The position numbers and the translations under genes were made by a program. A stretch of DNA of 64,000 nt. It comes from Amphiura filiformis. Lineage: Eukaryota; Echinodermata; Ophiuroidea; Amphilepidida; Amphiuridae. The notes below the pieces were generated by a model. It saw only the letters and a program-made list of their open reading frames with translations, was not told where the DNA came from and did not search any database. Position 1 is the stretch's first letter. Each line of letters opens with the position of its first letter. Below are positions 32,150 through 43,334 of the stretch, piece by piece. The stretch spans positions 34,044,880 to 34,108,879 of the forward strand of contig NC_092646.1 of NCBI RefSeq assembly GCF_039555335.1, read 5' to 3'.

Positions 32150-32850
32150 ATATTTATTTCTCATGAATATCTGGTATGCAACCAGATATGCCACTTCCCC
32201 TAGTCATCCAATACGCATCATCATTTTTATGGGGGGTAGTAGTTTTTAGGCTGAATACTGAAAAATGCTATAGATATTCCATAGAATCTTCACTTACCTC
32301 CTGTTTCACCTCCATAATGATAACATCTGCCCATTAAATTTTGGAAAATGGACCATAACACTTTCCTTCATCATGAGGACCACATCAATTGTTCCTATGT
32401 ACAATGATGTAGGCACTAACACCCCTTCAACATAACACTGTGGTGACAATTCTGTCTCTGTAAATTAAGAATCAAGGTACAGAAGTTATATATCAAACAT
32501 ATTGCAGTTTTTAAAATATGACATGTTGCACAGCAACAAAATTCTTTAAATCCATGATATTTGATCTCAAGAACAGAAATGGTAAGTTTTACATTAAAAA
32601 GTATATCTCATGCAGACTTTTGGAGTTTGTCCAATTTGTATGTCTTGCTATGTAAAGTATATTGATATTGACAAGATGGCGGACAGTACAACACTGCACT
32701 AAGAGGTAGCGCTCATCTGCCGAGCCATTATGACTCGCTTCATGCTTTTCTAACACTATAATTTGACTATCACACAAACGGAAGTATCTTACATCACTCT
32801 GATACTATTGGTATGTCAGTTATAACTATAAATCTCCTGTAATTTGATAA
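32150..32850. other. Spacer before the LINE
   Basis: AT-rich, no element recognised. On the minus strand AATTTAATGGGCAGATGT ... ACAGGAG|GTAAGTG (about 32297-32340) could be a small first exon with a good donor, but it is unsupported on its own. Confidence 0.3.
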
Positions 32851-33062
32851 ACTCGAACTGTGACTTGTACGTTTTGCCCGCCGTGTTCAATTCTACTATA
32901 CACTCACGTGTGTTACTGTAGCTCCATTGAGTTTGTGTGGGCGCTCTTGGACGATTGCTCACTAATTTTAACTGTGCTGATACGCCACGTTGATTACCAG
33001 ATTCACGCTTCGGTGGTATTCATTTGCTCTTCGGCTGATTATAAACTTACGCTGATCTCATA

Positions 33063-33767
33063 ATGGATGAAACAACTCAGTTACTCAAATTGATGAGGAC
33101 TGACATGACAAAAAACTTTAATAGTCTATCTCAACAGATATCGGACTTAAAAACTGAACTTACTGGAATTAGAGCAGAAATTTTTGATCTAAGATCCAGC
33201 ATCGAGCACGTTGATAGTGAAGTTACAGACCTTCGCGAAGACACAATTCCTGCTCTTCGTGATGAATTGAAGAAAGACATACAGTTACTGAAAGACCAGC
33301 GTTTGGAGACAGAACTGTATAGCAAGAAAGCCAACCTGTTATTCTATGGAATTGAAAAGCCAGATGACATGGATGAGGATTGTGAACAAACTATCCGGAA
33401 CTTTCTGCATGAAGAACTTCACCACAAGGAAGCGAAAAGTATGTTGTTTGTTAACACGCACCGCCTACCAACTAGATCTACAAATGATAAACCTAAACCC
33501 ATCATTGTTAAGTTTGTTCAAATGAAGGACCGTGATTCTGTGTTGAAGCTAGCTCCAAATCTATCAACTTCAAAGAAGAAGTTTGGTATCTCTCAGCATC
33601 TACCAAAGGAAATGCAGTCTAAACGCCAAAACCTGCTACCCATCAAGAGTCAAGCTAAAGCTGCTGGAAGAAAAGCGTACATCAAGACCAAAGGTACTGA
33701 CGTCATACTCTACATAGATGGGAAGGTGTACGATCCAATCTTCGCACCATTTGATCCTACAAAGTAA
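33063..33767 (+). CDS. LINE ORF1 protein (coiled coil plus L1-ORF1-like domain)
   Basis: It encodes 234 residues. Residues about 10-95 are a heptad-rich coiled coil (SLSQQISDLKTELTGIRAEI), as used for trimerisation of L1-type ORF1 proteins. After that, NLLFYGIEKPDD resembles the start of the RRM-like domain and GISQHLPKEMQSKRQNLLPI the C-terminal domain of that family. Such proteins bind and chaperone the element's RNA. The frame is intact from start to stop, so this copy is fairly young. Confidence 0.8.
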   Translation: MDETTQLLKLMRTDMTKNFNSLSQQISDLKTELTGIRAEIFDLRSSIEHVDSEVTDLREDTIPALRDELKKDIQLLKDQRLETELYSKKANLLFYGIEKPDDMDEDCEQTIRNFLHEELHHKEAKSMLFVNTHRLPTRSTNDKPKPIIVKFVQMKDRDSVLKLAPNLSTSKKKFGISQHLPKEMQSKRQNLLPIKSQAKAAGRKAYIKTKGTDVILYIDGKVYDPIFAPFDPTK

Positions 33768-34422
33768 CTTTTCAAATTGATCCTTGCTTAGCTTAATCCA
33801 GGAGCACTTTTATATTGCTAAAAACATTTGGTACCTCCTTGAGCTATAAAGCATGCATGCTCATGTTGTTATTTTTTATGTCATCTATATCATTTTCATG
33901 AACTTTGAACTGTTGAAATATGAAGTATGAACTATGACCTATAAACATGAATGATATTTTTCAGTCATAACAAAAAGTTTGTGCATCACGATGCCTCTCT
34001 GAGTATAGCTGCACGTGATTGTTTATACCATTCAAACTGTCTCATCAAAATTGAGGTGTTTCTTTCCCCTTTGTTATTTCATCAGACCCTTCCCAACTTC
34101 TGCTTCTGTTTAATAAGTATTTATTTATTCAAACTTCCTTTTTATTGCATTGAAAAATATTCTTTTTTTCTTAAAATTAATGGCCCGGCCCAACCCTGGT
34201 GTTAGATGCATCTGTCTTGCCATGTACTATGGCACGCCAAATTGGCCCATATTCATCTTTGTTTATACTATATGTGTATAAATGTTTTATATGTTACTTC
34301 ATGTTGTATGTTGGCAATTGGATTTATTGTATTGGTTACTAAGGTATACTTAAATGATGCTTACTGCTTATGTTATGACACTATTTGTATGTTTACTACA
34401 ATGATTAATGTGATTCCTCAGG

Positions 34423-37400
34423 TTGAATTTAATTATGTTAAATAACTGCAACTCCTGTCACAAAACCATTCTACCCCGTCAGCCTAATATTTTCTGTTGC
34501 CTATGTAATTCATTTTACCATACTAGATGTGTTTATACAGACACAAGGGATCACGATGACTGGTTTTGTTTCAATTGTACAGGTGATTTATTTCCATTTA
34601 ACCATTACGTAGACGATGATGAATTTAGGTTCTCGTTATATTATCATGGTAATTCTATCGATTATAATCGTTTGATGGGTATGAGATTGAATCCATTTTT
34701 GTTCGAAGAAAATCTCCACACAACTGATGATTCTAGACATCTAAATGATTATAATGTCACAGCTTCATGTAAATATGTTATTGATAACAATGATTTGACT
34801 GGATTATGTAATGATGACTTTTCTGTTCTACATCTTAACTCTCGCAGTTTTAACAAAAATTTTGATAGCATACATAATTTTATTTCAAGTTTCAATCATG
34901 CATTCAGTATAATAACCTTATCTGAAACTTGGTTTTATGAAGATAACTCTAATGTAATTGATATTGAAAATTATATTCTTTTAAGTGCCCCTCGAAAAGA
35001 AAGGAGGAGTGGTGGAACGGCTATTTATGTCCACAACTCACTTTCTTACCGTATCAGAGATGATTTGAAACTTTGTACAAATGACATTGATTTACCCCAT
35101 TCAGAATCTGTTTTTATTGAAATTCTAAGTCCCACCACCAAGAATACAATTATTGGTTCAATTTATCGTGCACACAGAACTGATGTTAATTTATTTATTA
35201 CCGATCTTGATCATAGCCTCAACACTATTTCTGCTGAAAACAAAAATTGTTATATTTCCGGCGATTTTAATTTAGATCTACTAAAACACAGTGAAAATGA
35301 TATTATTGATAATTTTCTGGAAACATTCCATAATAATAGTATGTATTCATTGATTGATAGACCTACCAGAGTGACACCTACTACTGCAACTTTGATTGAT
35401 AATATTTTTACGAATGTTCTTGACCATCAAATCAAATCTGGTGTGTGTGTAGTAGGTCTTACTGACCATTTTCCAATCTTTCAATATACAAAATCAATGC
35501 CACTTCGATTTATTCAACCACACATCGGCACTACTCGCACTTATAACCAAAGTTCAATTGAACATTTTTATAATCATTTGAAATTGATTGATTGGAAGTT
35601 TGTCACTGATATGACATCTGCTGATGGTTCGTACGAAGCATTTATTAGTAAATTCCTTCATATTTATAACATTCATTTTCCTGTTAAGGCACGCGGTACT
35701 AGAAATTCACGTAACCGGCATATACCACGTAAACCATGGATCACATCTTTAATTCTCAAATCAATTCACAGAAAAGAAAAGCTCTATAGGAAATATATTG
35801 GTCATCCTTCATCAAGCAATAAAAATACTTATATTCCTTACCGCAACAAACTTACTTCCCTTATAAGAGCCGCAAAAAAGAATTATTATGCAAACAAACT
35901 CGAAAATTGTAAACATAACACTAAACTTATTTGGAATACCCTAAATGATATTCTCGGTCGCAAAAAAAAACACCCTCTACCGTCATTTTTCTTCGATGAT
36001 AACGCTCACCATGCGCAAATTATAGATCAAAACATAATAGCTAATAAATTCAATTCTTATTTTGCAAATGTAGGTCCTAACCTAGCCCACAAAATCCAAA
36101 CTGATGCTAATTTTCATACTTTTCTGCGCAATATTAATTCCCCAAATAATTCTCTGTTTTACTCCAACTGACCCCGAGGAAATGATAGATATCTGCCGTT
36201 CATTCAAATCAGGTAGAAGTAGTGGCTTTGATGAAATACAACCCGATATTGTTAAATCCGTCCGCACAATCATAGCTTCTCCTCTTGCTCATATAATTAA
36301 TTTATCATTAACCACCGGCATTGTCCCAAATCAGTTAAAAATGGCCAAAGTCATTCCTATTTTCAAGAACGATGACCGGCACAAATTTGGTAATTATAGG
36401 CCAATATCCGTCCTCCCTGTTTTTTCGAAAATTCTTGAGCGAGTTGTGCACAATAGATTATATGGTTTTATTTCAAGTCTCAATATTTTGCATCAATCTC
36501 AATTTGGTTTTCGCCCAAATCATTCTTCTTTTATGGCTATTATGGATGCATACAACAAAATTGTCACTGACTTAGATAACAATCAGCATAGTGTTGGGAT
36601 CTTCCTGGACCTCTCGAAGGCATTTGACACGCTAAACCATGACATTCTTTTATCTAAACTAACTCACTACGGTGTACGTGGCGTTGCCTTCGAGTGGTTC
36701 AGGAACTACCTCATGAATAGGCCACAGTATGTTTCGTTTAATAACGTTAAATCATCATTAATTCATCCCACTTGCGGAGTTCCTCAAGGTTCAATTTTAG
36801 GTCCTTTACTTTTCATCTTATATTTGAATGATATTGTTTACTCCTCAAAGTTTTTCAAATTTATAATTTTCGCAGATGACACTAATCTCCTGGCTTCCCA
36901 TAAAGACTTCACCTATCTTATCAACACAATAAATCAAGAATTATGTAACATTTCCAACTGGCTTAAAGCAAATAAATTATCACTCAATATAAATAAAACT
37001 AAGTACATTATTTTTAAAAACAGATTTAGCAATCGAATGTATCACAATTCAGCCATATATGTTGACAATGTATCAATTTCAAAGGTTTCTTCTATTAAAT
37101 TCCTTGGTATCACACTGGATGAGTCCTTTACTTGGAACCACCACACAACATATATAACTAATATTGTGTCCAAATATTCTGGTATTTTATTTCGGCTCAA
37201 ACATGTCTTACCTTTAAAAACATTGTTTGCATTATATATAAGTTTGGTCTTGCCACACATTAACTATTGTAATATTATTTGGGCTGATCAAAATAACTGT
37301 AACTTAAACAAAATTCACATTAAGCAAAAGCGAATAATTCGATTGTGTTCGAATTCTCACTTTCTTGCCCACACTCCGCCCCTTTTTGCTTCATTCAATA

Positions 37401-37702
37401 GTCTCACAGTGTATGATATCCACAAATTGCAGAAAGCAATTTTCATGTATAAATTTTATAATGATCTTCTACCAGATATTTTTGCAAATTATTTTATTAA
37501 AGCTAGTACGATCCATACACATAATACTAGATCATCTGATATGTATAGAGCACATCATTTTAAAAATGATTTAGCCCGTAACACTGTTAGACGACAAGGT
37601 CCTATACTATGGAATAATGTTAGTTTAAATACCAAAAATTCACTTACTCTGATAAGTTTCAAAAATAAGTACAAATGTGAGTTATTATCTCGTTATGAAT
37701 AA
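34423..37702 (+). pseudogene. LINE ORF2: PHD finger, endonuclease, reverse transcriptase (frameshifted)
   Basis: Frame 1 (34423-36171) starts with a PHD-type zinc finger: CNSC, CCLC, H-x2-C and WFCFNC, a C4HC3 pattern at residues about 5-54. An AP-type endonuclease follows (LHLNSRSF, ITLSETWF, SGDFNLDLL, GLTDHFPIF). Frame 2 (36104-37702) carries the RT: NYRPISVLPVFSKILE, FLDLSKAFDTLNHDIL, GVPQGSILGPLLF and the catalytic FADD, with a tail ending LLSRYE. The frames overlap around 36104-36171, and one indel there breaks an otherwise long ORF of about 1090 residues. The missing RNase H and the PHD finger fit CR1-like elements. Confidence 0.85.
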
Positions 37703-38000
37703 TTTTGTTAGTTTGTATAATCATGTAATTGCATAATTATTATTAATATGTATTATAATAAGTAATCTTAAACCATTGCCAACACTGTCTGTCTCACGTG
37801 TCCTGTCCGGTCTTTGTCTGCACATAATTATGTCTGATACGTCTTCTGATTGTGTTTCGTCCTAAATGTTTAACTTATTGTAAAGGGTGGCCAAAATTGT
37901 TCGAGCCCTGCTCTGTTTGGTCTCCTACCATATGATTTTGCTATACTTATGTAAAAGTTATTGAATGGTGAAATAAAACTAAACTAAAGTAGACAGCAAG

Positions 38001-39104
38001 CAGGGAGGTAAATAAGGATAATTTACTGGGTGGGCAATTTAATTTATTTTTGCCCTCAAATTAGGGACAATAATTTACTGGGTGGGCAGCGATAATTAAT
38101 TTCATAAAGGCCTTTGGATTTTCGGAAATGTAGACCTGGTTTTGCGTGGAAGTTGGCTTTGATGTAAAAAGTGGACTTTACCCTCTCCATAAGGCCAAGA
38201 AAGAAATTGTTTCCTTGCCCTCAAATGAATTTTAACAATTGGGTCGGTCGGTCGGGATATCTTCTTTTTTTTTATTACTAGCAAACTCTACTGTTTGTAT
38301 TAATCAAGGCTCAAAATATGAAAAATCAGACAATTTTGGTTTCAAAATGAATCAACTAACATTACAAAGAACTAAAATGTTGAACACAAGCTCTAAAATA
38401 CATTTTTTTCATCTTCAGAATGCAAAAATTTTCTTTTGTACAGTAAATAGAAAAACAAACCCTTTTTTTCTGATTTCCAAAATTAGGATCGGTCGGTTGT
38501 TGAGGGCAAGCAAGCATATTTTTTTTTTGTTGGCCTAAATGCATCTTATTAGCATATGTTGCAACATTCAAGACAAATTGTATATCATATTATATTTCAC
38601 TTTGGACATTTAAAATCTTACACTAAATTTTCACTCACCATTACACCTAGGCAGGAAAAAGCAGTAAAGTTAGATTCAAAGTTTCAAATAATTATAATGT
38701 TCCAAGTCTATTAAAAACACACCTTATTCAAGAATATTCAAATTTATGGGCTCATAAGCATGATAAGAATCTTTTCAGGTTTTGTGTGAAATTGCTCAAA
38801 ATTATATTAATTTTGGCTTCTTATATACCATTTTGTACTGTGTGATCATTAGTACTCGAAGATGTAAACATGGTAAATGAATAAATTGGCAAATGTTAAG
38901 AAAAGATACATTTACTGTCATCACTTTCAAAATGAACGTTGGTACTAGTTTTTGATTATTATTATGGTGTCCAATTTGTTGTGGGCAAAATAATTTACTG
39001 GGTGGGCACTTTTGGGCAATGGGCAAGTTGAATTTACTGGGTGGGCAAAATAATTTACTGGGTGGGCATTTGCCCACCCAGTTAACATGTTATTTACCTC
39101 CCTG
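38001..39104. mobile_element. Non-autonomous hAT element, 1.1 kb
   Basis: Inverted termini CAGGGAGGTAAATAA and TTATTTACCTCCCTG are flanked by perfect 8-bp duplications ACAGCAAG (37993-38000 and 39105-39112), which are part of a minisatellite unit. Subterminal copies of ATTTACTGGGTGGGCA (two near the left, three near the right) look like transposase-binding repeats. It has no ORF of any size. Confidence 0.95.
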
Positions 39105-39660
39105 ACAGCAAGTTGTTTGTTATTTTGCTACATGTATCTTTGGTAGACAACATATTAGCTCATATTCTATACTTGATTTTTTTTTACACAGGAAGTTCTA
39201 GATGCCTTGCTACATGTATCGGCAATCTACAGGCAACTTGTCTACTGAAGCAAGCAAGCACAGATTTTGTTGCATACAACTTGCAATCAACTGCAAAGAC
39301 AGCAAGGTATACAACTTACTGTCTACTGAAGATAGCAAGGCATACAAACTGAAGATAGCAAAGCATACACATTGCTGTTTGCTGAAGATAGTAAGGTGTA
39401 CAACTTAATTGCTTACCGGTACCAGCTTGCTGTCTTCTGACTATTTACAAACATATAACATGTTAGCTACTAAAAATAAAAACTTAATAAAAAAAAATAA
39501 AAAAATTTGTTGTATACTGTAGATAGCAAGGGCAGGCATACAACTTGCCATCTACTGATAATAGCAATGCATACATCTTGTTGTATACATACTGTAGATA
39601 GCAAGAGTAGGCATACAACTTGGCATAGTATCTACTCATAATAACAAAGCATACCTCTTG
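39105..39660 (-). repeat. Minisatellite, mostly inverted orientation
   Basis: After a short plus-oriented stub (ACAGCAAGTTGTTTGTTATT), units read on the minus strand: ACTTACTGTCTACTGAAGAT + AGCAAGGCATACA. They are more diverged than the 23.6-28.1 kb array and interrupted by AT-rich stretches. Confidence 0.8.
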
Positions 39661-39661
39661 T

Positions 39662-40112
39662 TTTCAACAACTCTTCCTGTACCTTTGTACAGAAGCCAAG
39701 CGTTATTAATCCGTGATGAATCCACACTTTTCCAGTACCGTATACACCAGGTTAGCGTGTGACGTGTTACGTGTGAGTGCATAAAATTCATCATTTTGGA
39801 ACTTATGTGTAAACACTTTCGTAATGTTCATTGTTATGAAAGTAGCAGCTAACTTTACCACTTTTAGTTTTATTGCTGATATCAATATCAACAGAGAAAT
39901 CACTGATCATCTTGTAAGGTTGAGTGGCAATGACAAACGGATATTCGAATGGGAAGAATCATGTGAATTAGACGATATTTAGCTTGTTTTTTCGCCGTTG
40001 TTTCACCGTTGTTTATGACCGATTAACAACTCATGAGTAAACCACGCGAGACGACGTGGACACATCGTTGTTAATCGGTGATGAACAACGATGAAACATG
40101 ATTGAATCCCTA
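39662..40112. repeat. Dispersed repeat with GTTGTTAATCGGTGATGAAC ends, copy 2
   Basis: It matches 14810-15715 without the 402 bp insertion. It is flanked on both sides by inverted minisatellite units, so it inserted into the array. The CpG hairpin of copy 1 is reduced to one partial arm here. Confidence 0.8.
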
Positions 40113-40425
40113 ACTCTACTGTAAGAAGCAAGACATACACTGTACAACTTGCTGTCTACTGAAGAGTGAAGATAGTAAGGTATACAAGTTGCTGTCTATT
40201 GAAGATAGCAAGGTGTACAACTTGCTATCTATTGTAGATAGCAAGGCATACCAGCTTCCTGTCTACTGAAGAAAGAAAGCATATCATGTGTTGCCTACTG
40301 AAGATATGTATGTAGCACAGCATATAACTTGCTGTCTACTGTAGATGGCTTAGCATGATAGCAATTCTACTGTACAATGTAGGTAGTAAGACATGTCTAC
40401 TGAAGATAGCAATTCCAAAAAAGAT
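40113..40425 (-). repeat. Minisatellite, inverted orientation, last block
   Basis: Units such as ACTTGCTGTCTACTGAAGAT and AGCAAGGTATACAA run to about 40410, then decay. Confidence 0.8.
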
Positions 40426-40429
40426 GACA

Positions 40430-42530
40430 GTTTGATCATGGTACCATAATATACATAAGGACCAGTGATTACAATGACATAATTTCATTGATAGCGCTTT
40501 ACTTCTGGGTGATTTCAAAAACTTAGATGAAAGAAAGGTCCAATATTTGTTTGTAGCGGCCGTGGCGGCATTCACTGTTTTAAAAAATTACCCCCTGCTA
40601 CTGGAACGTCTCAGGACCCTTTTATAACATGTAAATTTGTCTCTAATAAACGCCTGTTAGGAAAAAATTGGGTAAACCATGTAAAAAATAAGCGCCCACC
40701 CATAATGACTTTGTTAAGCGTCCTGGGTGCTTATTAGAATGAATACGGTACTCTTTATTTCATCACTCTGCATAAGCAGTACACACAAAACTTGTCTATT
40801 GTTGACAAATTTTTTTTCACCAACGCCTTTGTTTACCGACAGCCAGATAAACCAACGCCATGAGCTACGCCTTAATGTACTCGAGAATTCTAGCTTCAAA
40901 TTTGCACACGATAGTTACGCATTCGATGCGTTTTTTGTTTTTGTTTTTTTACGATAATAAAAGATTGAGAATGTGCCAAAAACTTGGGACATGGGTTCCA
41001 GTTATATGCATATGCATGTACTTTAGGATTTTACCACTCTAGATTTTATAAAAGTCATAGAATTGATTAAAAAGCAGTACTTTCGGAATTACTGCATGAC
41101 TGTGGGCACCAAACCATCGAATTTTCACGTGTACAATGTTAATGTGTATACACAAATTGTATTGAGTTGAGTATTGCTTAAGCTTACCGTGCTTTAATAC
41201 TCACTCACACGCTGTCTAAATAAGTTCAGTTCGTAAACATTGGTAAACAAAAGTACTACGATCTTCTTGATCTTACCAGAACTGACAACACAAATCCGTA
41301 GCAATCTGGCGACTTTGGTCATAAATTAACACACAAATTACGTGGAAAGTTATTGCTATACTCACTACACAACCAGGCACACAACACGGCATCGCCAAAG
41401 TACGCTGTTCAATATTTGTAAACAAAGTTGAAGACCCCGCTGAAGTGTGTTGACCATATTTGGAGAGTGACGTCATTCACTCTTACGCTGCCTTTAGTTG
41501 GATTCATTTTAAAACAAAATGAGCAGACTGATGCAATGCAGCGCAATCGCGCAATTTACTCTCGCACCTTTCTCTAAAATGAACTATCCAGGGGTTCTGG
41601 ATTGTGCTGACATTGCTGATACGGAAATTATGATGACATCATACACACAGTTTGCATAGATATGAGAAAATCCCAGGGGCGGATAGTACTACTGACAAAA
41701 CGTTGTGCAATCCACTGTTTACTAATATGCTCATACATGTAGTACTTGGTTGCATTTCCAGTATAAATATGAGTAACAAAATCTCTATTGCACCATATAG
41801 ATATAGTTGGTTACTGCAAGAGGTACAACACTTCTGACACCTGCCAACATCTGGTGGGCCACTAGAGCAAACGGTTTAACCTGGTAAGTCATTTTTGTGA
41901 GCTCAATTCAAACTTGTATGTAATTTTGCTGGAGAAACAGCAACAAATTTGCTCATGGATGCCCTCGCATTCGTGCAAGCTTTGCGTTAGAGAAAATGCA
42001 TGCTTCAACAAATGTAATTACTTCAGTACTGCATGACTGTACCAGGGTCGATATTTTGGCAAGAATCAGAGAATTGATTCTCAAAATGATTTTTTTAATG
42101 GTTTGTGAGAATGAACATTTGATTCACATAAAGTTTTAGTAAACAACGTTATATATTAACTGATTCTCAACAAATTCTAGTTGTGATGATTAAGAATCAA
42201 TATTGATTCCCCAACTACAACAAAATAATGGTTGATTTATAAGTTATTACAGCTCGGAGATGATCTTTGTTTGAATATTGTTGTTGATTTGGGATAATGT
42301 TGCTCGAGAAACACTAGCAACGAATTTGATTGTGGATGCCCTCGCAAAGCAAAGCTTTGCGTTAGAGAATATGCTCAAACAAGGATAATGGGAACAGGTT
42401 GAAGCAAATTGTTTTATACTGTGCTATGAAAGTACCAATCCCGGGTACCAATACCGTATGTCAAAATGTTTTCAGAAAATCAATCAAACTCAAGTTCATG
42501 TTTGAATAACATACAATGTATATTTTAAGG
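40430..42530. other. Intergenic region 5' of the TROVE gene
   Basis: It holds a fragment of the 15096 element (about 40880-40930), the inverted mate of the 16748 repeat (41450-41512, with TGACGTCA), and a duplicated block of about 75 bp (GGATGCCCTCGCA ... CTTTGCGTTAGAGAA at about 41960 and 42330). AGAATCAGAGAATTGATTCT palindromes lie at 42060-42215. The noncoding first exon of the TROVE gene may lie here, but I cannot place it. Confidence 0.4.
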
Positions 42531-42534
42531 GGGT

Positions 42535-42888
42535 ACTACACCCCTGCCCAATTTTGTGCCTATATTTTTGCATTTTTCTCAAATATCATAGCGCATTGGT
42601 GACAAGTAAGATACATGTATGTATATTATAGGGGCAAGGACTACAACTACTGCACTGGAAATTTTATTTCAGCACAGACAACAGTTGTGGAGTTACAGTA
42701 AAAATGAGGAAAACCAATATTTGATCAATAAATCAATAACTACTTGCCTTGAGTTGCTGAATTTTCAGTGCAGTAGTTGTAGTCCTTGCCCCTATAATAT
42801 ATATCTTACTTGTCACCAATGTGCTATAATTTATGAGAAAAATGCAAAAATAGGCACAAAATTGGGCAGGGGTGTAGTACCCCCTTAA
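42535..42888. mobile_element. TTAA-flanked palindromic MITE (GGGGGTACTAC), copy B
   Basis: TTAAGGGGGTACTACACCCC and its perfect inverse bound 354 bp whose arms can pair over nearly their whole length. It lies about 450 bp upstream of the TROVE 5' UTR acceptor. Confidence 0.9.
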
Positions 42889-43334
42889 TAGGAATACTAG
42901 TATAAACATGCGAAAATAATGTCTGGTGATAAATAATCAACTCACCAGGATTTTAGAGGCCTATTTGTTGGGGAAAAAACTTAATTTTTTGTATGTAAAT
43001 TCCAGTATTAATACCCTTCACATGGTGTGTAAACATGCATAACCATGTACTTGTATACGGTACTCAGAAAAAGGAAAATATTCTGAGTGTAGTCTATGCA
43101 GACTCAATAACATCAAATTGCACAACAGTGTGCCATCTGACTGCATATCATTGATCAGTGCCAATTAAGCTTTAAAAATACCGGTACTCTTGGTTTTCAA
43201 TGTAATGCAAGAAAATATGTTTGATCAACTTTATTATTTGTCATATTTTTTACATATTTAATTTGTTTTTAAATTGCTGTTTGTTTCTTTATTTATTGAT
43301 TGATTAAATTCATTTATTTTCTTTTTTAATACAG

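Larger units (their letters stand above)
32850..37989 (+). mobile_element. Near-complete two-ORF non-LTR retrotransposon (CR1/Jockey-like)
   Basis: A 5' leader of about 200 bp, ORF1 (33063-33767), a 655 bp spacer, ORF2 (34423-37702, one frameshift) and a short 3' UTR ending in AAACTAAACTAAA make up one element. The 5' border is estimated from where composition changes. At the 3' side, minisatellite-type sequence (GTAGACAGCAAG) follows directly, so the LINE landed in or beside that array. PHD finger, endonuclease and RT order suggests the CR1 group. Confidence 0.85.
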
